64,000 nt of DNA from Burkholderiaceae bacterium (GTDB lineage: Bacteria; Pseudomonadota; Gammaproteobacteria; Burkholderiales; Burkholderiaceae), in contig CANFWB010000005.1 of the NCBI GenBank assembly GCA_947450605.1, forward strand, positions 1-64,000. Direction: 5' to 3'. Under the pieces are notes generated by a model, which saw nothing but the letters and a program-made list of their open reading frames with translations, searched no databases and had not been told where the DNA came from. Of this stretch, positions 37,198 through 47,571 are shown piece after piece; position 1 is the first letter of the stretch, and each line of letters opens with the position of its first letter. Made by a program: the position numbers and the translations under genes.

Positions 37198-38346
37198 TTA
37201 AGCTGGTTGCGCCTCAGTCTCAGTAATTTTTTCTAAGGCCGCCTCCAGATGACCTACAGTGCGGTCGATATGAGCCAACTTCTCCAGGCCAAATAGTCCA
37301 ATGCGGAATGTGCGGAAGTCTGGACGCTCATCGCATTGCAAGGGAACGCCAGCAGCAGTTTGCAAGCCAAGCGCAATAAACTTCTTACCCGATTGAATTT
37401 CAGGATCCTTGGTAAAGCTCACCACTACACCAGGAGATTGAAATCCCTTTGCTGAAACTGAATGGTAGCCTTTAGATACCAATAAGGCGCGAACTTGATC
37501 ACCCAACTCTTGCTGCTTTTCTTTCAGCGCAGCAAAACCTAAAGTCTGGGTTTCTTGCATCACATTACGCAAGATCTTCAGCGCATCAGTCGGCATCGTG
37601 GTGTGATACACATGACCACCCTTTTCATAAGCCTCCATGATTTGGAGCCACTTCTTGAGGTCCATAGAAAAGCTGCTGCTTTGAGTAGACTCAATACGCT
37701 CGCGCGCTCTATCGCCCATGGCAATCAATGCGCAGCAAGGTGAACTACTCCAACCTTTTTGTGGTGCTGTAATGAGGACATCTACATTGCAAGCCTTCAT
37801 GTCCACCCACATAGCACCTGATGCGATGCAATCAAGCACAAACAAGCCATTGACTGAGCGTACCGCATCTCCCACTGCCTTAAGATAGTCATCAGGCAAA
37901 ATAATGCCGGCAGAAGTTTCTACATGCGGAGCAAAGACTACTGCTGGCTTTTCTTTCTTAATAAAGGCAACAACCTCTTCGATAGGTGCAGGCGCAAATA
38001 CACCTTGCGCAGAATCTTCTAATTGCTTACCTTTGAGAACGGTAATGTCCTGCGTGATATTTGCTAAATCAAAAATCTGAGTCCAGCGATAGCTAAACCA
38101 GCCATTACGCAATACGAGGCACTTTTCATTATTAGCAAACTGGCGGGCAACCGCCTCCATACCAAAAGTCCCGCTACCCGGAACGATCACTGCAGAGCTA
38201 GCGTTATAAGCATCCTTGAGGACACTAGAGATGTCCACCATGACTTTTTTGAACTCTTCAGACATGTGGTTGAGTGAGCGATCGGTATAGACAACCGAGA
38301 ACTCTAAAAGACCGTCTGGATCAACGTTGGGGAGTAAACCTGGCAT
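37198..38346 (-). CDS. Class V aminotransferase (alanine-glyoxylate/serine-pyruvate type)
   Basis: VIVPGSGTFGMEAVARQF; FAPHVETSAGIILPDDY; ITAPQKGWSSSPCCALIAM (PLP Lys). Confidence 0.88.
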   Translation of the reverse strand: MPGLLPNVDPDGLLEFSVVYTDRSLNHMSEEFKKVMVDISSVLKDAYNASSAVIVPGSGTFGMEAVARQFANNEKCLVLRNGWFSYRWTQIFDLANITQDITVLKGKQLEDSAQGVFAPAPIEEVVAFIKKEKPAVVFAPHVETSAGIILPDDYLKAVGDAVRSVNGLFVLDCIASGAMWVDMKACNVDVLITAPQKGWSSSPCCALIAMGDRARERIESTQSSSFSMDLKKWLQIMEAYEKGGHVYHTTMPTDALKILRNVMQETQTLGFAALKEKQQELGDQVRALLVSKGYHSVSAKGFQSPGVVVSFTKDPEIQSGKKFIALGLQTAAGVPLQCDERPDFRTFRIGLFGLEKLAHIDRTVGHLEAALEKITETEAQPA

Positions 38347-38400
38347 AGTAATTTCCTAGTAAATCAATTTGTTAGACCTAAATCATACCGATATAAGACT

Positions 38401-39402
38401 TTATTGCACTGCAATGTTATTTTGCTTGATCAATTTCGCCCATTTAGCTTGGTCTACCCGCAAAAAGGCCGCAAAATCATCGGCGCTACCACTGGCAGGA
38501 TCACTGCCCCGCTCCATCATCGATTTACGAATCTTGCTTTGGGCCATTGCCGCCATGACAGACTGATTTATTTTTTGCACGATTGCCTTAGGGGTGCCCA
38601 CGGGAGCAAATAGACCAAACCAGCCTACGGCACTGTATCCAGGCAAACCCGATTCAGCAACGGTTGGGATATTTGGCAAGGACTCGGATCGTTTTGAGCC
38701 AGTCTCTGCTAACGCTACCAATTTTCCCGATTCCACTTGCGGCATGACAGTTTGAGCAGGAGCGAACATGACATCAATATGGCCAGCCAATAAATCCGTC
38801 AATGCCTGACCGGTCCCCTTGTATGGGACATGCATCATGGTGATACCAGCCAGAGAGGTAAATAATTCAGCCGACAAGTGAGATGCTGACCCCGGTCCGG
38901 ATGAGCCATAGCGTAGTTTTCCAGGATTTGTCTTTGCGTACGCAATCAAACTACGAATAGAGGAGATATTTAATGCTGGATTCACTGTGACGATATAGGG
39001 GGATGCCGAAACCAGCGCGACCGGAGCAAACTTGGAAACATTCTTATCCGTGACGGCTGCAGTAGAACCCATCAACAAGCTATAGCCATCCGGGGCAGAT
39101 TGGGCCACCAACTCAGCCCCAATAAAACCACTGGCACCAGGACGATTCTCAATCACCAATGATTGTTTCCAAGCCTCAGTTAAAGGTGGCGTCAATAAAC
39201 GAATCAGCGTATCCGCCCCTCCGCCCGGCGGGAAAGGAACAATCACCTTAACCGTCTTGGATGGAAATGGGTCTGCAGTCTGGGAAATTGCTACGCCAGC
39301 TGACAACAACCCAAGCAGGAGGATGCATTGGGGAGCAATACGCTTTACAAAAGTCATATCAAATCTCATCAACGATAGTGGTGCTGAGCGTAGAAATTCC
39401 AT
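38401..39402 (-). CDS. Bug/TTT family solute-binding protein
   Basis: FPSKTVKVIVPFPPGGGADTLIRLLTPPLTEAWKQSLVIENRPGASGFIGAELVAQSAPDGYSLLMGS; true start may be Met at 39357. Confidence 0.92.
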   Translation of the reverse strand: MEFLRSAPLSLMRFDMTFVKRIAPQCILLLGLLSAGVAISQTADPFPSKTVKVIVPFPPGGGADTLIRLLTPPLTEAWKQSLVIENRPGASGFIGAELVAQSAPDGYSLLMGSTAAVTDKNVSKFAPVALVSASPYIVTVNPALNISSIRSLIAYAKTNPGKLRYGSSGPGSASHLSAELFTSLAGITMMHVPYKGTGQALTDLLAGHIDVMFAPAQTVMPQVESGKLVALAETGSKRSESLPNIPTVAESGLPGYSAVGWFGLFAPVGTPKAIVQKINQSVMAAMAQSKIRKSMMERGSDPASGSADDFAAFLRVDQAKWAKLIKQNNIAVQ

Positions 39403-40297
39403 CTATTGAACATTCCACAACATCGCCAGGTTTCAAATACAAATCTTCGGCGTTGGCTTTTCCAACAGCTACTCCACCAGGTGCGCCCGTCGAAAACATA
39501 TCCCCCGCTTCAATGGGAATAAATCTTGAAAAATGCTCAAGAATGTCTGAGATCTTCCAGATCTGGTCGGAGGTATTTACCCGCATCCGCTCCTCACCAT
39601 TTACCGAGCAAGTCATCCACAAATCATACACATTGGGAATTTCATCGATCGTGACAATCTCAGGACCCAATGGGCCAAACCCTGGAATATTCTTCCCAGT
39701 CCAAAAGCGCGAACCGGAAGCCACTTCGCGTAATTGCAAGTCACGGCAAGTGAGGTCATTTAAAATCGTGACCCCGGCTACATAATTCATGGCCTCATCT
39801 CTTTTGGCCCCTAGAGCACGCTTACCAATCACAAAAACTAGCTCAGGCTCATAGTCAAGCTTAGTAATCCCCTTGGGACGAACCACTTCTGCTAGGTGAC
39901 CAGACAAACAAGAGTTCAACTTAATGAAGGATGTCGGCTCTTGAGGAATCTCTTTAATTAAATTAGTACGCTTTAATTCTTCTAGATGGGTGCGGTAATT
40001 TTTTCCAACACACAAAAACTTTTCGGCATCTAGAATTGGCGGCAAATAGGTAATTTCATTTGCAGAAAGCAAGATGTCATTTGCATCTTCATGGGCAGTT
40101 GCAACCCAAGATTTCGCCTGACTCATCACCGGCTCGCCAGCACGCAAAAATTCTTTCATTCCAGATGGAAAGTCCGCTACATTTTTGAGTTTGGCGCAGT
40201 CAGCAAAGGGCAATATTTGGTCACCCCCAGGATTCGGTAAACGTGCGCCAATTTCAGGGTGGTTTGCACCATTGCGGGTGAAGGTAATTAGTCTCAT
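39359..40297 (-). CDS. Fumarylacetoacetate hydrolase family protein
   Basis: EKFLCVGKNYRTHLEELKRT; YEPELVFVIGKRALGAKRDEAMNYVAGVTILNDLTCRDLQ; FSTGAPGGVAVGK. Confidence 0.92.
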   Translation of the reverse strand: MRLITFTRNGANHPEIGARLPNPGGDQILPFADCAKLKNVADFPSGMKEFLRAGEPVMSQAKSWVATAHEDANDILLSANEITYLPPILDAEKFLCVGKNYRTHLEELKRTNLIKEIPQEPTSFIKLNSCLSGHLAEVVRPKGITKLDYEPELVFVIGKRALGAKRDEAMNYVAGVTILNDLTCRDLQLREVASGSRFWTGKNIPGFGPLGPEIVTIDEIPNVYDLWMTCSVNGEERMRVNTSDQIWKISDILEHFSRFIPIEAGDMFSTGAPGGVAVGKANAEDLYLKPGDVVECSIDGISTLSTTIVDEI

Positions 40298-40313
40298 TTT
40301 TTTCTCAGTCTAT

Positions 40314-41459
40314 TTAATCGGAACCAAACAACATACTATTTTTCTGACGCTTCTCAATGGAATTCTTGAGCAATGCAACCAGGCGATAAAAGCCATGCCC
40401 AAACTTCCCGTAGGGTATGGTTAAAAAGAATCCCATCACTATGCCAAGGTGAATAGACAGCAAGATGGGCATACTAGAACTCTCTCGATAGGCGAGCAAG
40501 ATAAGGCCAGACAGGCTAATCAAAAACAGTAGCACGATAAATGCCCGATCCATTGGCCTCTGACTTCTGTCCCCATGAGCAGCATTGCGCATGAAATTCA
40601 AATAAAGCAAGCCTGCTGGTCCAATCAAAAGACCAATACCACCGAGCGTTCCCAAAACTACCGGCAAACTCGTTAGCGCATATGGGGCCTGCAAGCCAAG
40701 AAGGTAATGATACAAAGTGGCTACGCTCGTAGCGGCAAAACACAGTAAAAAACCATAAAACGTGAAATGGTGGAAACGCCTTCTCCATAGAGAAAAATGG
40801 TCATCCTCATTATTGCAGCCATCGCCATGCCCACCACCCAGATACTTCAGCGTAAGCGCATCATGAACGGCTTCAGCGCTAGCTGCAGAGGAAACCACTC
40901 CAGGAACAATACTTGACCAGAAACGTTTTAGCCCAACCCCTAATGCGGCAATAACAAAGAGGAAGACAATGCCAAATACAATTGCCAAGGTGTTATGGGA
41001 ATAGACTTCATAGAAGTTCCCCGTTGTGGATGCCGTTAACAGCGTACCATTTAGCAATTGCGTCAACAATAAAAAGACAATCAAGCTCAAGGAGCTTGCC
41101 AGCGCCACAAAAACACCATTATTGCGATAGGCTGCTCCCATGAATGTCGGCCATGCGAATGCAAGGTAAGTCTCACCCCTCACCTGCGCCATCACTCTTG
41201 GAATATTGACCCCAAACTCATGTGGTGGAGCATATTGGCATGCATGCAGACAGGCGCCACAGTTGTGACATAAATTCGCTAGATAGTGCATGTCCACTGG
41301 ATTGAAATCAATGCGGCGAGTCATCGCCGGGAACACTGCACAAAATCCCTCGCAATAACGACAAGCGTTACAAATTTGGAGCATGCGCGCCGCCTCAATT
41401 TCCGGGGCGGGGGATGCCAATGTCGCAGCCTCCTGAATCAAATCTTTAAGCTGCTGCAT
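40314..41459 (-). CDS. tcuB: Tricarballylate utilization 4Fe-4S membrane protein (TcuB-like)
   Basis: [20 protein letters not shown] and [25 protein letters not shown] ferredoxin motifs; [26 protein letters not shown]. Start re-called to [12 protein letters not shown]. Confidence 0.88.
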   Translation of the reverse strand: MQQLKDLIQEAATLASPAPEIEAARMLQICNACRYCEGFCAVFPAMTRRIDFNPVDMHYLANLCHNCGACLHACQYAPPHEFGVNIPRVMAQVRGETYLAFAWPTFMGAAYRNNGVFVALASSLSLIVFLLLTQLLNGTLLTASTTGNFYEVYSHNTLAIVFGIVFLFVIAALGVGLKRFWSSIVPGVVSSAASAEAVHDALTLKYLGGGHGDGCNNEDDHFSLWRRRFHHFTFYGFLLCFAATSVATLYHYLLGLQAPYALTSLPVVLGTLGGIGLLIGPAGLLYLNFMRNAAHGDRSQRPMDRAFIVLLFLISLSGLILLAYRESSSMPILLSIHLGIVMGFFLTIPYGKFGHGFYRLVALLKNSIEKRQKNSMLFGSD

Positions 41460-42861
41460 GTTCTTCACCCTTTTCGCCAAACACAGATTTTGCAGCCCCT
41501 GCACCAGCCATTCTTCCAAATGCCGTACCAATCGCCATGCCCACACCAGCCGCGTAACCCTTGCCCAAGACATTGCCAGCCATCATCTCGCCAGCTACAA
41601 ATAGGTTGCGACTCGCATCACCATGAAATCGTACCGCTGCCGTTTCATCGGTTTTCAACCCCAAGTAAGTAAAGGTCACGCCCGGCTTTAGGGTATATCC
41701 ATAAAAAGGGCCTTGATCAATCGGTAAGGCCCAATGTGTTTTAGCTGGCTCTATTCCTTCGGTATGACAATCGTCCATCACAGTGTGGTCAAAAGTACCC
41801 ACTCTGCAAGCTGCGTTGTAGCCTGCAACCGTTTTCAGTAAAGCGTCCTGCTTTAAGCCCAACTTATCGGCCAACTCTTCCAGCGTGTCCGCTTTTTCCC
41901 CTGGAAATACTGGCGGCATAAATCGGCCCAATACTTTCGAGTCAATGATGCAATAGCCAATTTGACTAGGTTGGTGGGCGACTAGCCTACCCCAAAATGC
42001 ATAACGTTTAGGCCAAAAATCCTCACCCTCGTCTGAAAATCGTTGTGCGTACTTATTCACGACAATGCCAAAAGACACACAATCAACTCGAGTGCAGATA
42101 CCACCATCATATAAAGGTGCGCGAGCATCAACAGCAACCATATGTGCTTGCGTAGCATCACTAACAGAGTCGGCACCCAATGCTAATAATTGTTTTAAAA
42201 GGACGCCATTGTTATAGCGCGTTCCTCGAATTAAGAAATTTTGTGCCGGACGCTCGCCATGCTCATTAACCCCCCAGGCCTCATCCAACCACTCACGATT
42301 GGACTCAAAACCGCCAGCAGCAAGAACACAAGCCTTGGCCTCTATTCGATTGCCGCCCACATAAGCAGCACAGAATTGCCCATTTTGAATATCCAGGGAA
42401 TCCACTGGTGAGTTGTAGCGAATCTCTATGCCAAGATGCTCAGCACTGCGGTAATAGGCATTCACTAAGGCCTTGCCACCGCCCATAAAAAATGCATTTG
42501 TTCGAGAGAGATTGAGGGTGCCTGAGAGTGAGGGCTGAAAACGCACCCCATGCTTCTGCATCCAGCCTCGACAATTTGAGGTGGAGCGGATCACCAAGCG
42601 CGCTAACTTTTCATCCGTTAAACCACCAGTAACCTTGAGCATGTCCTGCCAATACTCTTCCTCAGAATAAGCATCAAGCAATACATCCTGAGGAGCATCG
42701 TGCATTGAGCGAATATTGCGCGTATGGACTGAATTACCACCGCGCCACTCTTTGGGGGCAGCCTCGAGCAGTAGCACGCTAGCGCCTGCTTCTCTAGCCA
42801 CTAATGCGGCGCAAAGTGCAGCGTTTCCGCCACCAATGACAAGAACATCAAACATAGGCAT
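41446..42861 (-). CDS. tcuA: FAD-dependent tricarballylate dehydrogenase (TcuA-like)
   Basis: [85 protein letters not shown]. Confidence 0.87.
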   Translation of the reverse strand: MPMFDVLVIGGGNAALCAALVAREAGASVLLLEAAPKEWRGGNSVHTRNIRSMHDAPQDVLLDAYSEEEYWQDMLKVTGGLTDEKLARLVIRSTSNCRGWMQKHGVRFQPSLSGTLNLSRTNAFFMGGGKALVNAYYRSAEHLGIEIRYNSPVDSLDIQNGQFCAAYVGGNRIEAKACVLAAGGFESNREWLDEAWGVNEHGERPAQNFLIRGTRYNNGVLLKQLLALGADSVSDATQAHMVAVDARAPLYDGGICTRVDCVSFGIVVNKYAQRFSDEGEDFWPKRYAFWGRLVAHQPSQIGYCIIDSKVLGRFMPPVFPGEKADTLEELADKLGLKQDALLKTVAGYNAACRVGTFDHTVMDDCHTEGIEPAKTHWALPIDQGPFYGYTLKPGVTFTYLGLKTDETAAVRFHGDASRNLFVAGEMMAGNVLGKGYAAGVGMAIGTAFGRMAGAGAAKSVFGEKGEEHAAA

Positions 42862-42939
42862 GACTCAATGAATTAACAAAACAATTAAATGTACTGTTTT
42901 TTGAAGATCTATTCCTAGATCAAGGTCAAGGATACGCAT

Positions 42940-43848
42940 TTATTGCTGCCCTCGCCTTACGGATGAAATAATAATTCCGCCCGCAATCAAAAGAAAGGCG
43001 AGTCCGTGGAAAATCTTTGGGGGGTCTCCCAGCATGGCGGCCGATAACAGTGCGGTAAACAAAGGAATCAGATTGGCAAAAAATGCGGCTACCGTTGGGC
43101 CGGCACCATTCACCCCCAAACCCCAGCAGCGATAAGCAATCAAGGATGGTCCGATGGCGACAAAAAGAATTAATGCACCAGTCCAGTAATTGAGATGAAT
43201 AAATGCATTTCCGGTAGCAATCTCCATGCCATCAAATAGCATCGTCCATAGAAAACCAATCATGACCTGTGCCATCAAAAATTCTGCCCATGGCCACTGC
43301 TTTTCCGAGCTGGCTCCAGGCCGACTAATCATCCAGCTATAGAAAGCCCACAAAATTGTCGCAATCATAATGAGTAAATCACCCATCACCAGTTGCATGG
43401 TTAATAGTGTTGTTGGCTCTCCCCGGCTTAAAACAATGGTGACACCAACCAGGGAGATCACAGCACCCACAAGTTGCAGCAGAGTGGGTCTGACCTGATA
43501 AAAAACAGCCCCAATAAACAGCATCCAAATAGGCATGCTTGCACCGATCAAGGTGACATTAATAGCGGTTGAGGTTTGCAGGGCAAGATAAAGCAGGACG
43601 TTATAGCTACCAACCCCTAAAAGCCCCAGAACCAAGAAGCGAGCTTTGTTTCGCCATAGGTCGCTGCCTGGCTTGAAAACCCGCCACCCCAAGGGAAGCA
43701 GCATCAAGGCTGCAAGCCCCCAACGGGCTGCGCTTAAAGTAATGGGTGAAATGCTCCCCACCAGCACTCGTCCAGCTATCGCATTGCCAGCCCATAAGAT
43801 GGTAGCAAGCGATAAATAAAATACAGTTGAAAGGGTTAGGTGGGGCAT
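42940..43848 (-). CDS. EamA/DMT family transporter
   Basis: LSLATILWAGNAIAGRVLVGSISPITLSAARWGLAALML; start re-called from 43899. Confidence 0.88.
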   Translation of the reverse strand: MPHLTLSTVFYLSLATILWAGNAIAGRVLVGSISPITLSAARWGLAALMLLPLGWRVFKPGSDLWRNKARFLVLGLLGVGSYNVLLYLALQTSTAINVTLIGASMPIWMLFIGAVFYQVRPTLLQLVGAVISLVGVTIVLSRGEPTTLLTMQLVMGDLLIMIATILWAFYSWMISRPGASSEKQWPWAEFLMAQVMIGFLWTMLFDGMEIATGNAFIHLNYWTGALILFVAIGPSLIAYRCWGLGVNGAGPTVAAFFANLIPLFTALLSAAMLGDPPKIFHGLAFLLIAGGIIISSVRRGQQ

Positions 43849-43971
43849 TAAAGGGTTTTCATGCAGACAAGTGAGGATTTTGACCCCTAAGAAGGGCATT
43901 GCCTACGCATTGTAGAAACAAATGCCCAGTATTGCTAAGATAGAGCTTAAGTTGGCGAAAGCTATCAGGTA

Positions 43972-45141
43972 ATGGCAACATGCAAAGGGACTTTAGTGGC
44001 AATTATCACCAATATTGAAGATTTACGAGTTTTACACCAAAAACGCACCCCCAAGATGTTTTATGACTATGCAGACTCTGGGTCATGGACTGAATCCACC
44101 TACCGAGCCAACGAGTCTGATTTTCAGAAGATCAAACTACGCCAGCGCGTTGCTGTAGACATGACCAATCGCACCACCAAAACAACTATGGTGGGTCAAG
44201 AAGTGGCCATGCCAGTTGCCTTAGCGCCCACAGGATTAACGGGCATGCAATATGCGGATGGTGAAATTTTGGCTGCTCGTGCCGCAGAAAAATTTGGAGT
44301 CCCCTTCTGCTTATCCACCATGAGTATTTGCTCTATTGAGGATGTGGCAGAGCGCACTACTAAGCCTTTTTGGTTTCAACTCTACGTGATGAAAGACCGT
44401 GGCTTTATTGAGCGACTCATTGAGCGCGCTAAAGCCGCTAAGTGCTCCGCCCTAGTTTTGACATTGGACTTACAGATTTTGGGACAACGTCATAAAGATT
44501 TAAAGAATGGATTATCTGCCCCTCCAAAATTGACTATTGCCAACATGATCAACATGATGACAAAGCCTCGCTGGTGCATGGGTATGGCCATGACCCCCCG
44601 CAGAACCTTTCGCAATATTGTTGGTCATGCCACTGGTGTCGGCAATATGTCCTCACTCTCCTCCTGGACTGCCGAGCAGTTTGATCCAGGCTTAAGCTGG
44701 GATGATGTGGAGTGGATTAAAAAACTCTGGGGCGGCAAGTTAATTATTAAAGGCATCTTGGATGAAGAGGATGCCCGTTTAGCCGCCAACTCTGGCGCGG
44801 ATGCCTTGATTGTCTCCAACCATGGTGGTCGCCAATTGGACGGTGCCATCTCCAGCATCAAGGCGCTGCCTGGCATTGTGAATGCAGTGGGCAAAGATAT
44901 TGAAGTCTGGATGGACGGTGGCATTCGATCGGGGCAGGATGTTCTGAAAGCCTGGGCACTAGGTGCGCGCGGTACGATGATTGGTCGCCCTTTCCTTTAT
45001 GGCTTGGGCGCCATGGGTGAAGCTGGTGTTACCAAGTGTCTCGATATTATTCATAATGAATTGGATATCACCATGGCTTTTACGGGACACCGCGACATTC
45101 AAAATGTGACTAAAGATATTTTGTACCCAGGAACTTTTTAA
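43972..45141 (+). CDS. Alpha-hydroxy-acid oxidizing enzyme (FMN, LldD-like)
   Basis: MFYDYADSGSWTESTYRANESDFQKIKLRQRV; VSNHGGRQLDGAISSIKALP; WMDGGIRSGQDVLKAWALGARGTMIGRPF. Confidence 0.92.
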   Translation: MATCKGTLVAIITNIEDLRVLHQKRTPKMFYDYADSGSWTESTYRANESDFQKIKLRQRVAVDMTNRTTKTTMVGQEVAMPVALAPTGLTGMQYADGEILAARAAEKFGVPFCLSTMSICSIEDVAERTTKPFWFQLYVMKDRGFIERLIERAKAAKCSALVLTLDLQILGQRHKDLKNGLSAPPKLTIANMINMMTKPRWCMGMAMTPRRTFRNIVGHATGVGNMSSLSSWTAEQFDPGLSWDDVEWIKKLWGGKLIIKGILDEEDARLAANSGADALIVSNHGGRQLDGAISSIKALPGIVNAVGKDIEVWMDGGIRSGQDVLKAWALGARGTMIGRPFLYGLGAMGEAGVTKCLDIIHNELDITMAFTGHRDIQNVTKDILYPGTF

Positions 45142-45208
45142 TATTCCACACTTAGCCAACTCTCCAGAACTGATACTTTCTATCTCCGCTGTAGCCCTTG
45201 CAGGCTCA

Positions 45209-45943
45209 GTGTGGTTTGGCAATGCCGTGTTAAGTAAGTACCGCACCAAAGATACTGAGACTTCGGCAGACCTGGGAATTATTCAGACGGCAACGCTCAC
45301 CTTGCTTGGTTTGATCATTGGCTTTACCTTCTCAATGGCCATTGCTCGATACGACTTAAGGCAGACCTATGAAGAGGCTGAAGCCAATGCCATTGGCACT
45401 GAGTTCTTGAGAGCGGATCTCTTACCCAGAAAAACCGCAGAAACTATTAAAGAGCTTCTCAACGAATACCTTGATCAGCGCATCTTGTTTTACTCCAAGC
45501 AAGATCAAGAAACGGCCCAGCAAATCACGCAGCGTACCCTAGCACTAGAAAACGCACTATGGAATGAATTGCTGCCCGTCGCACGAACCCAATCAACCCC
45601 TACTATTGCACTCGTGGTATCGGGCATGAATGATGTTATTAACTCGCAGGGCTACACACAGGCAGCCTGGTGGAATCGCATTCCCAGGGCGGCCTGGTGG
45701 CTGATGGCCGCAATCGCCATTGGTGCAAATATTTTGGTGGGTTTTGGGGCAAGAAACTTTAAGCACAATATAGGCCTCTTTATGATTTTTCCAGCCATGG
45801 TGTCCGTTTCTTTCTTTTTGATTGCTGACATTGATAGCCCCAGAGGCGGAGTCATTCGCATAGACCCCCTCAATCTCATTGAACTGAAACAGAATATCGC
45901 TCCAAAAAATAGCGCTACCCACTCCATAGGCGATCAAAAATGA
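45209..45943 (+). CDS. Bestrophin-like/DUF4239-type membrane protein
   Basis: TATLTLLGLIIGFTFSMAIARYDLRQTYEEAEANAIGTEFLRADLL; GTG start splits a hydrophobic segment that continues upstream in frame (...ELILSISAVALAGSVWFG), so the start is uncertain. Confidence 0.7.
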   Translation: MWFGNAVLSKYRTKDTETSADLGIIQTATLTLLGLIIGFTFSMAIARYDLRQTYEEAEANAIGTEFLRADLLPRKTAETIKELLNEYLDQRILFYSKQDQETAQQITQRTLALENALWNELLPVARTQSTPTIALVVSGMNDVINSQGYTQAAWWNRIPRAAWWLMAAIAIGANILVGFGARNFKHNIGLFMIFPAMVSVSFFLIADIDSPRGGVIRIDPLNLIELKQNIAPKNSATHSIGDQK

Positions 45944-46131
45944 AACGAGTTGTAGACGTGTATAAAGATCGGGGGCGTGAATTGGTTTGGACTTACGTCA
46001 TTCACTTGGGAAATATTGAATTTCATCCAGCCCAAATTGACTTTGAGCAAGAGGCCCTTAGGCTTTCTCAATTGGATAAGCGCGGAACTCCCAGCGAGCT
46101 GAGCGCGAAAGCTCGACTTACTGTTAAATAA
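45940..46131 (+). CDS. Small hypothetical protein
   Basis: 63 aa; ATGA overlap with the upstream stop; MKRVVDVYKDRGRELVWTYVIHLGNIEFHPAQIDFEQEALRLS. Confidence 0.55.
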   Translation: MKRVVDVYKDRGRELVWTYVIHLGNIEFHPAQIDFEQEALRLSQLDKRGTPSELSAKARLTVK

Positions 46132-46155
46132 TATTTAAATAAGAACCTACCCCCC

Positions 46156-46332
46156 ATGAAAGCACTCACCAAAAAAGCCAAGATGGCAATCGGATGGACC
46201 ATCTTGATGACGGTAGTTGGAACTGCTATGCTGCATCAATGGCAATTCTTTGCCATGGGTTGCGCATCCGTTGCAATGCTACTAGTTGCCAATCATTACG
46301 GCCTACTGAAAGATCCAGAGGATAAACAATAA
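46156..46332 (+). CDS. Small two-TM hypothetical protein (58 aa)
   Basis: Read by hand: MKALTKKAKMAIGWTILMTVVGTAMLHQWQFFAMGCASVAMLLVANHYGLLKDPEDKQ*; not in ORF track; terminator follows immediately. Confidence 0.6.
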   Translation: MKALTKKAKMAIGWTILMTVVGTAMLHQWQFFAMGCASVAMLLVANHYGLLKDPEDKQ

Positions 46333-46358
46333 GGCCCCTTTCTTGCGAAAGAGGCCTT
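46331..46358. terminator. Terminator hairpin between convergent transcripts
   Basis: AAGGCCcCTTTC-TTGC-GAAAGaGGCCTT followed by ATTT. Confidence 0.75.
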
Positions 46359-46393
46359 ATTTATCTTGCGCCGCTTTAGTCTTTTATTAAAAC

Positions 46394-47494
46394 TTAGAGG
46401 GCTGGGTAATCCGTGTAACCCACTTCAGCTCCACCATAGAATGTGGCGCGATCATAGGGATTCAGGGCTGCGCCTTGCTCAAAGCGTTCCGCCAAATCCG
46501 GATTGGAAATGTATAGACGCCCATAAGCTACAGCATCAGCCAGGCCGGCCTCTAAAACCGCCTCACCCATCGCCTGATCATATCCACCAGCACTAATAAA
46601 TTGACCTTGATAGGCCGCGCGGAAAATCTCAGAAGTAATTGGTGCCCCTACATTGACTTGGTCATTGCCGCCTGCACTAGTAGAGCGTGGCTCAATCATA
46701 TGAACGTAAGCCAACTGATAGCTATTTAGTTTCTGAATGACTGCATTGAATAAGGCAATTGGATCGCTATCACTGATATCGTTAAAGCTACCGTATGGTG
46801 ATAAGCGAACACCAATGCGATTACTTGGATAGACTTTGGCAACGGACTCAATCACTTCCCCCAATAGGCGCATACGATTTTCAATGGAGCCACCATACTC
46901 ATCAGTACGTTGATTGGTTTTATCTTGTAAAAACTGATCCAATAAATAGCCATTAGCAGAGTGGATTTCAATCCCATCAAAACCAGCAGCATGAGCATTT
47001 TTTGCGGCTAATTCAAAATCCGTTAAGAGACGAGCAATATCTTCACTAGCCATCGCCTTTGGAGTTTCGTAATCATGAAGCTTCCAATCAGCGCCATATG
47101 TTTGACCAGCCGGTGCAATAGCAGATGGAGCTTCAGGCACGCCTTGCTCTGGATGCAAGGATGAATGAGAAATACGTCCTACATGCCATAACTGAGCAAC
47201 AATCCTACCGCCCTTGGCATGTACGGCCTCAACAATCTCTTTCCACTCTGCTGTTTGCGCTGCGGAGTAAATCCCCGGCGTTGCTGGATAGCCTTGTCCA
47301 ATGGGTGAAATTTGAGTTGCCTCGCTAATGATGAGTCCCGCACCCGCTCTTTGGCTATAGTAAGTTTTAGCCAAGGGGCTAGGCACCTCACCAGCAATCG
47401 CGCGCATTCTAGTCAAGGGCGCCATGACTAAGCGATTTTTTAATTCGATAGCACCAAGCTTAACGGGCGTAAACATTATTTCTTTTCCGGACAT
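46394..47494 (-). CDS. Old yellow enzyme family alkene/N-ethylmaleimide reductase
   Basis: LFTPVKLG-type N-terminus; RLVMAPLTRMRAIAGEVPS; AAGFDGIEIHSANGYLLDQFLQDKTNQRTDEYGGSIENRMRLLGEV. Confidence 0.94.
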   Translation of the reverse strand: MSGKEIMFTPVKLGAIELKNRLVMAPLTRMRAIAGEVPSPLAKTYYSQRAGAGLIISEATQISPIGQGYPATPGIYSAAQTAEWKEIVEAVHAKGGRIVAQLWHVGRISHSSLHPEQGVPEAPSAIAPAGQTYGADWKLHDYETPKAMASEDIARLLTDFELAAKNAHAAGFDGIEIHSANGYLLDQFLQDKTNQRTDEYGGSIENRMRLLGEVIESVAKVYPSNRIGVRLSPYGSFNDISDSDPIALFNAVIQKLNSYQLAYVHMIEPRSTSAGGNDQVNVGAPITSEIFRAAYQGQFISAGGYDQAMGEAVLEAGLADAVAYGRLYISNPDLAERFEQGAALNPYDRATFYGGAEVGYTDYPAL

Positions 47495-47571
47495 GAGACT
47501 CTTTCTTTTTTACTGACAAATTATTTAATCATCGACTGTAGCAAGAAACATCGGTTCTTGCTGGGTCACAC

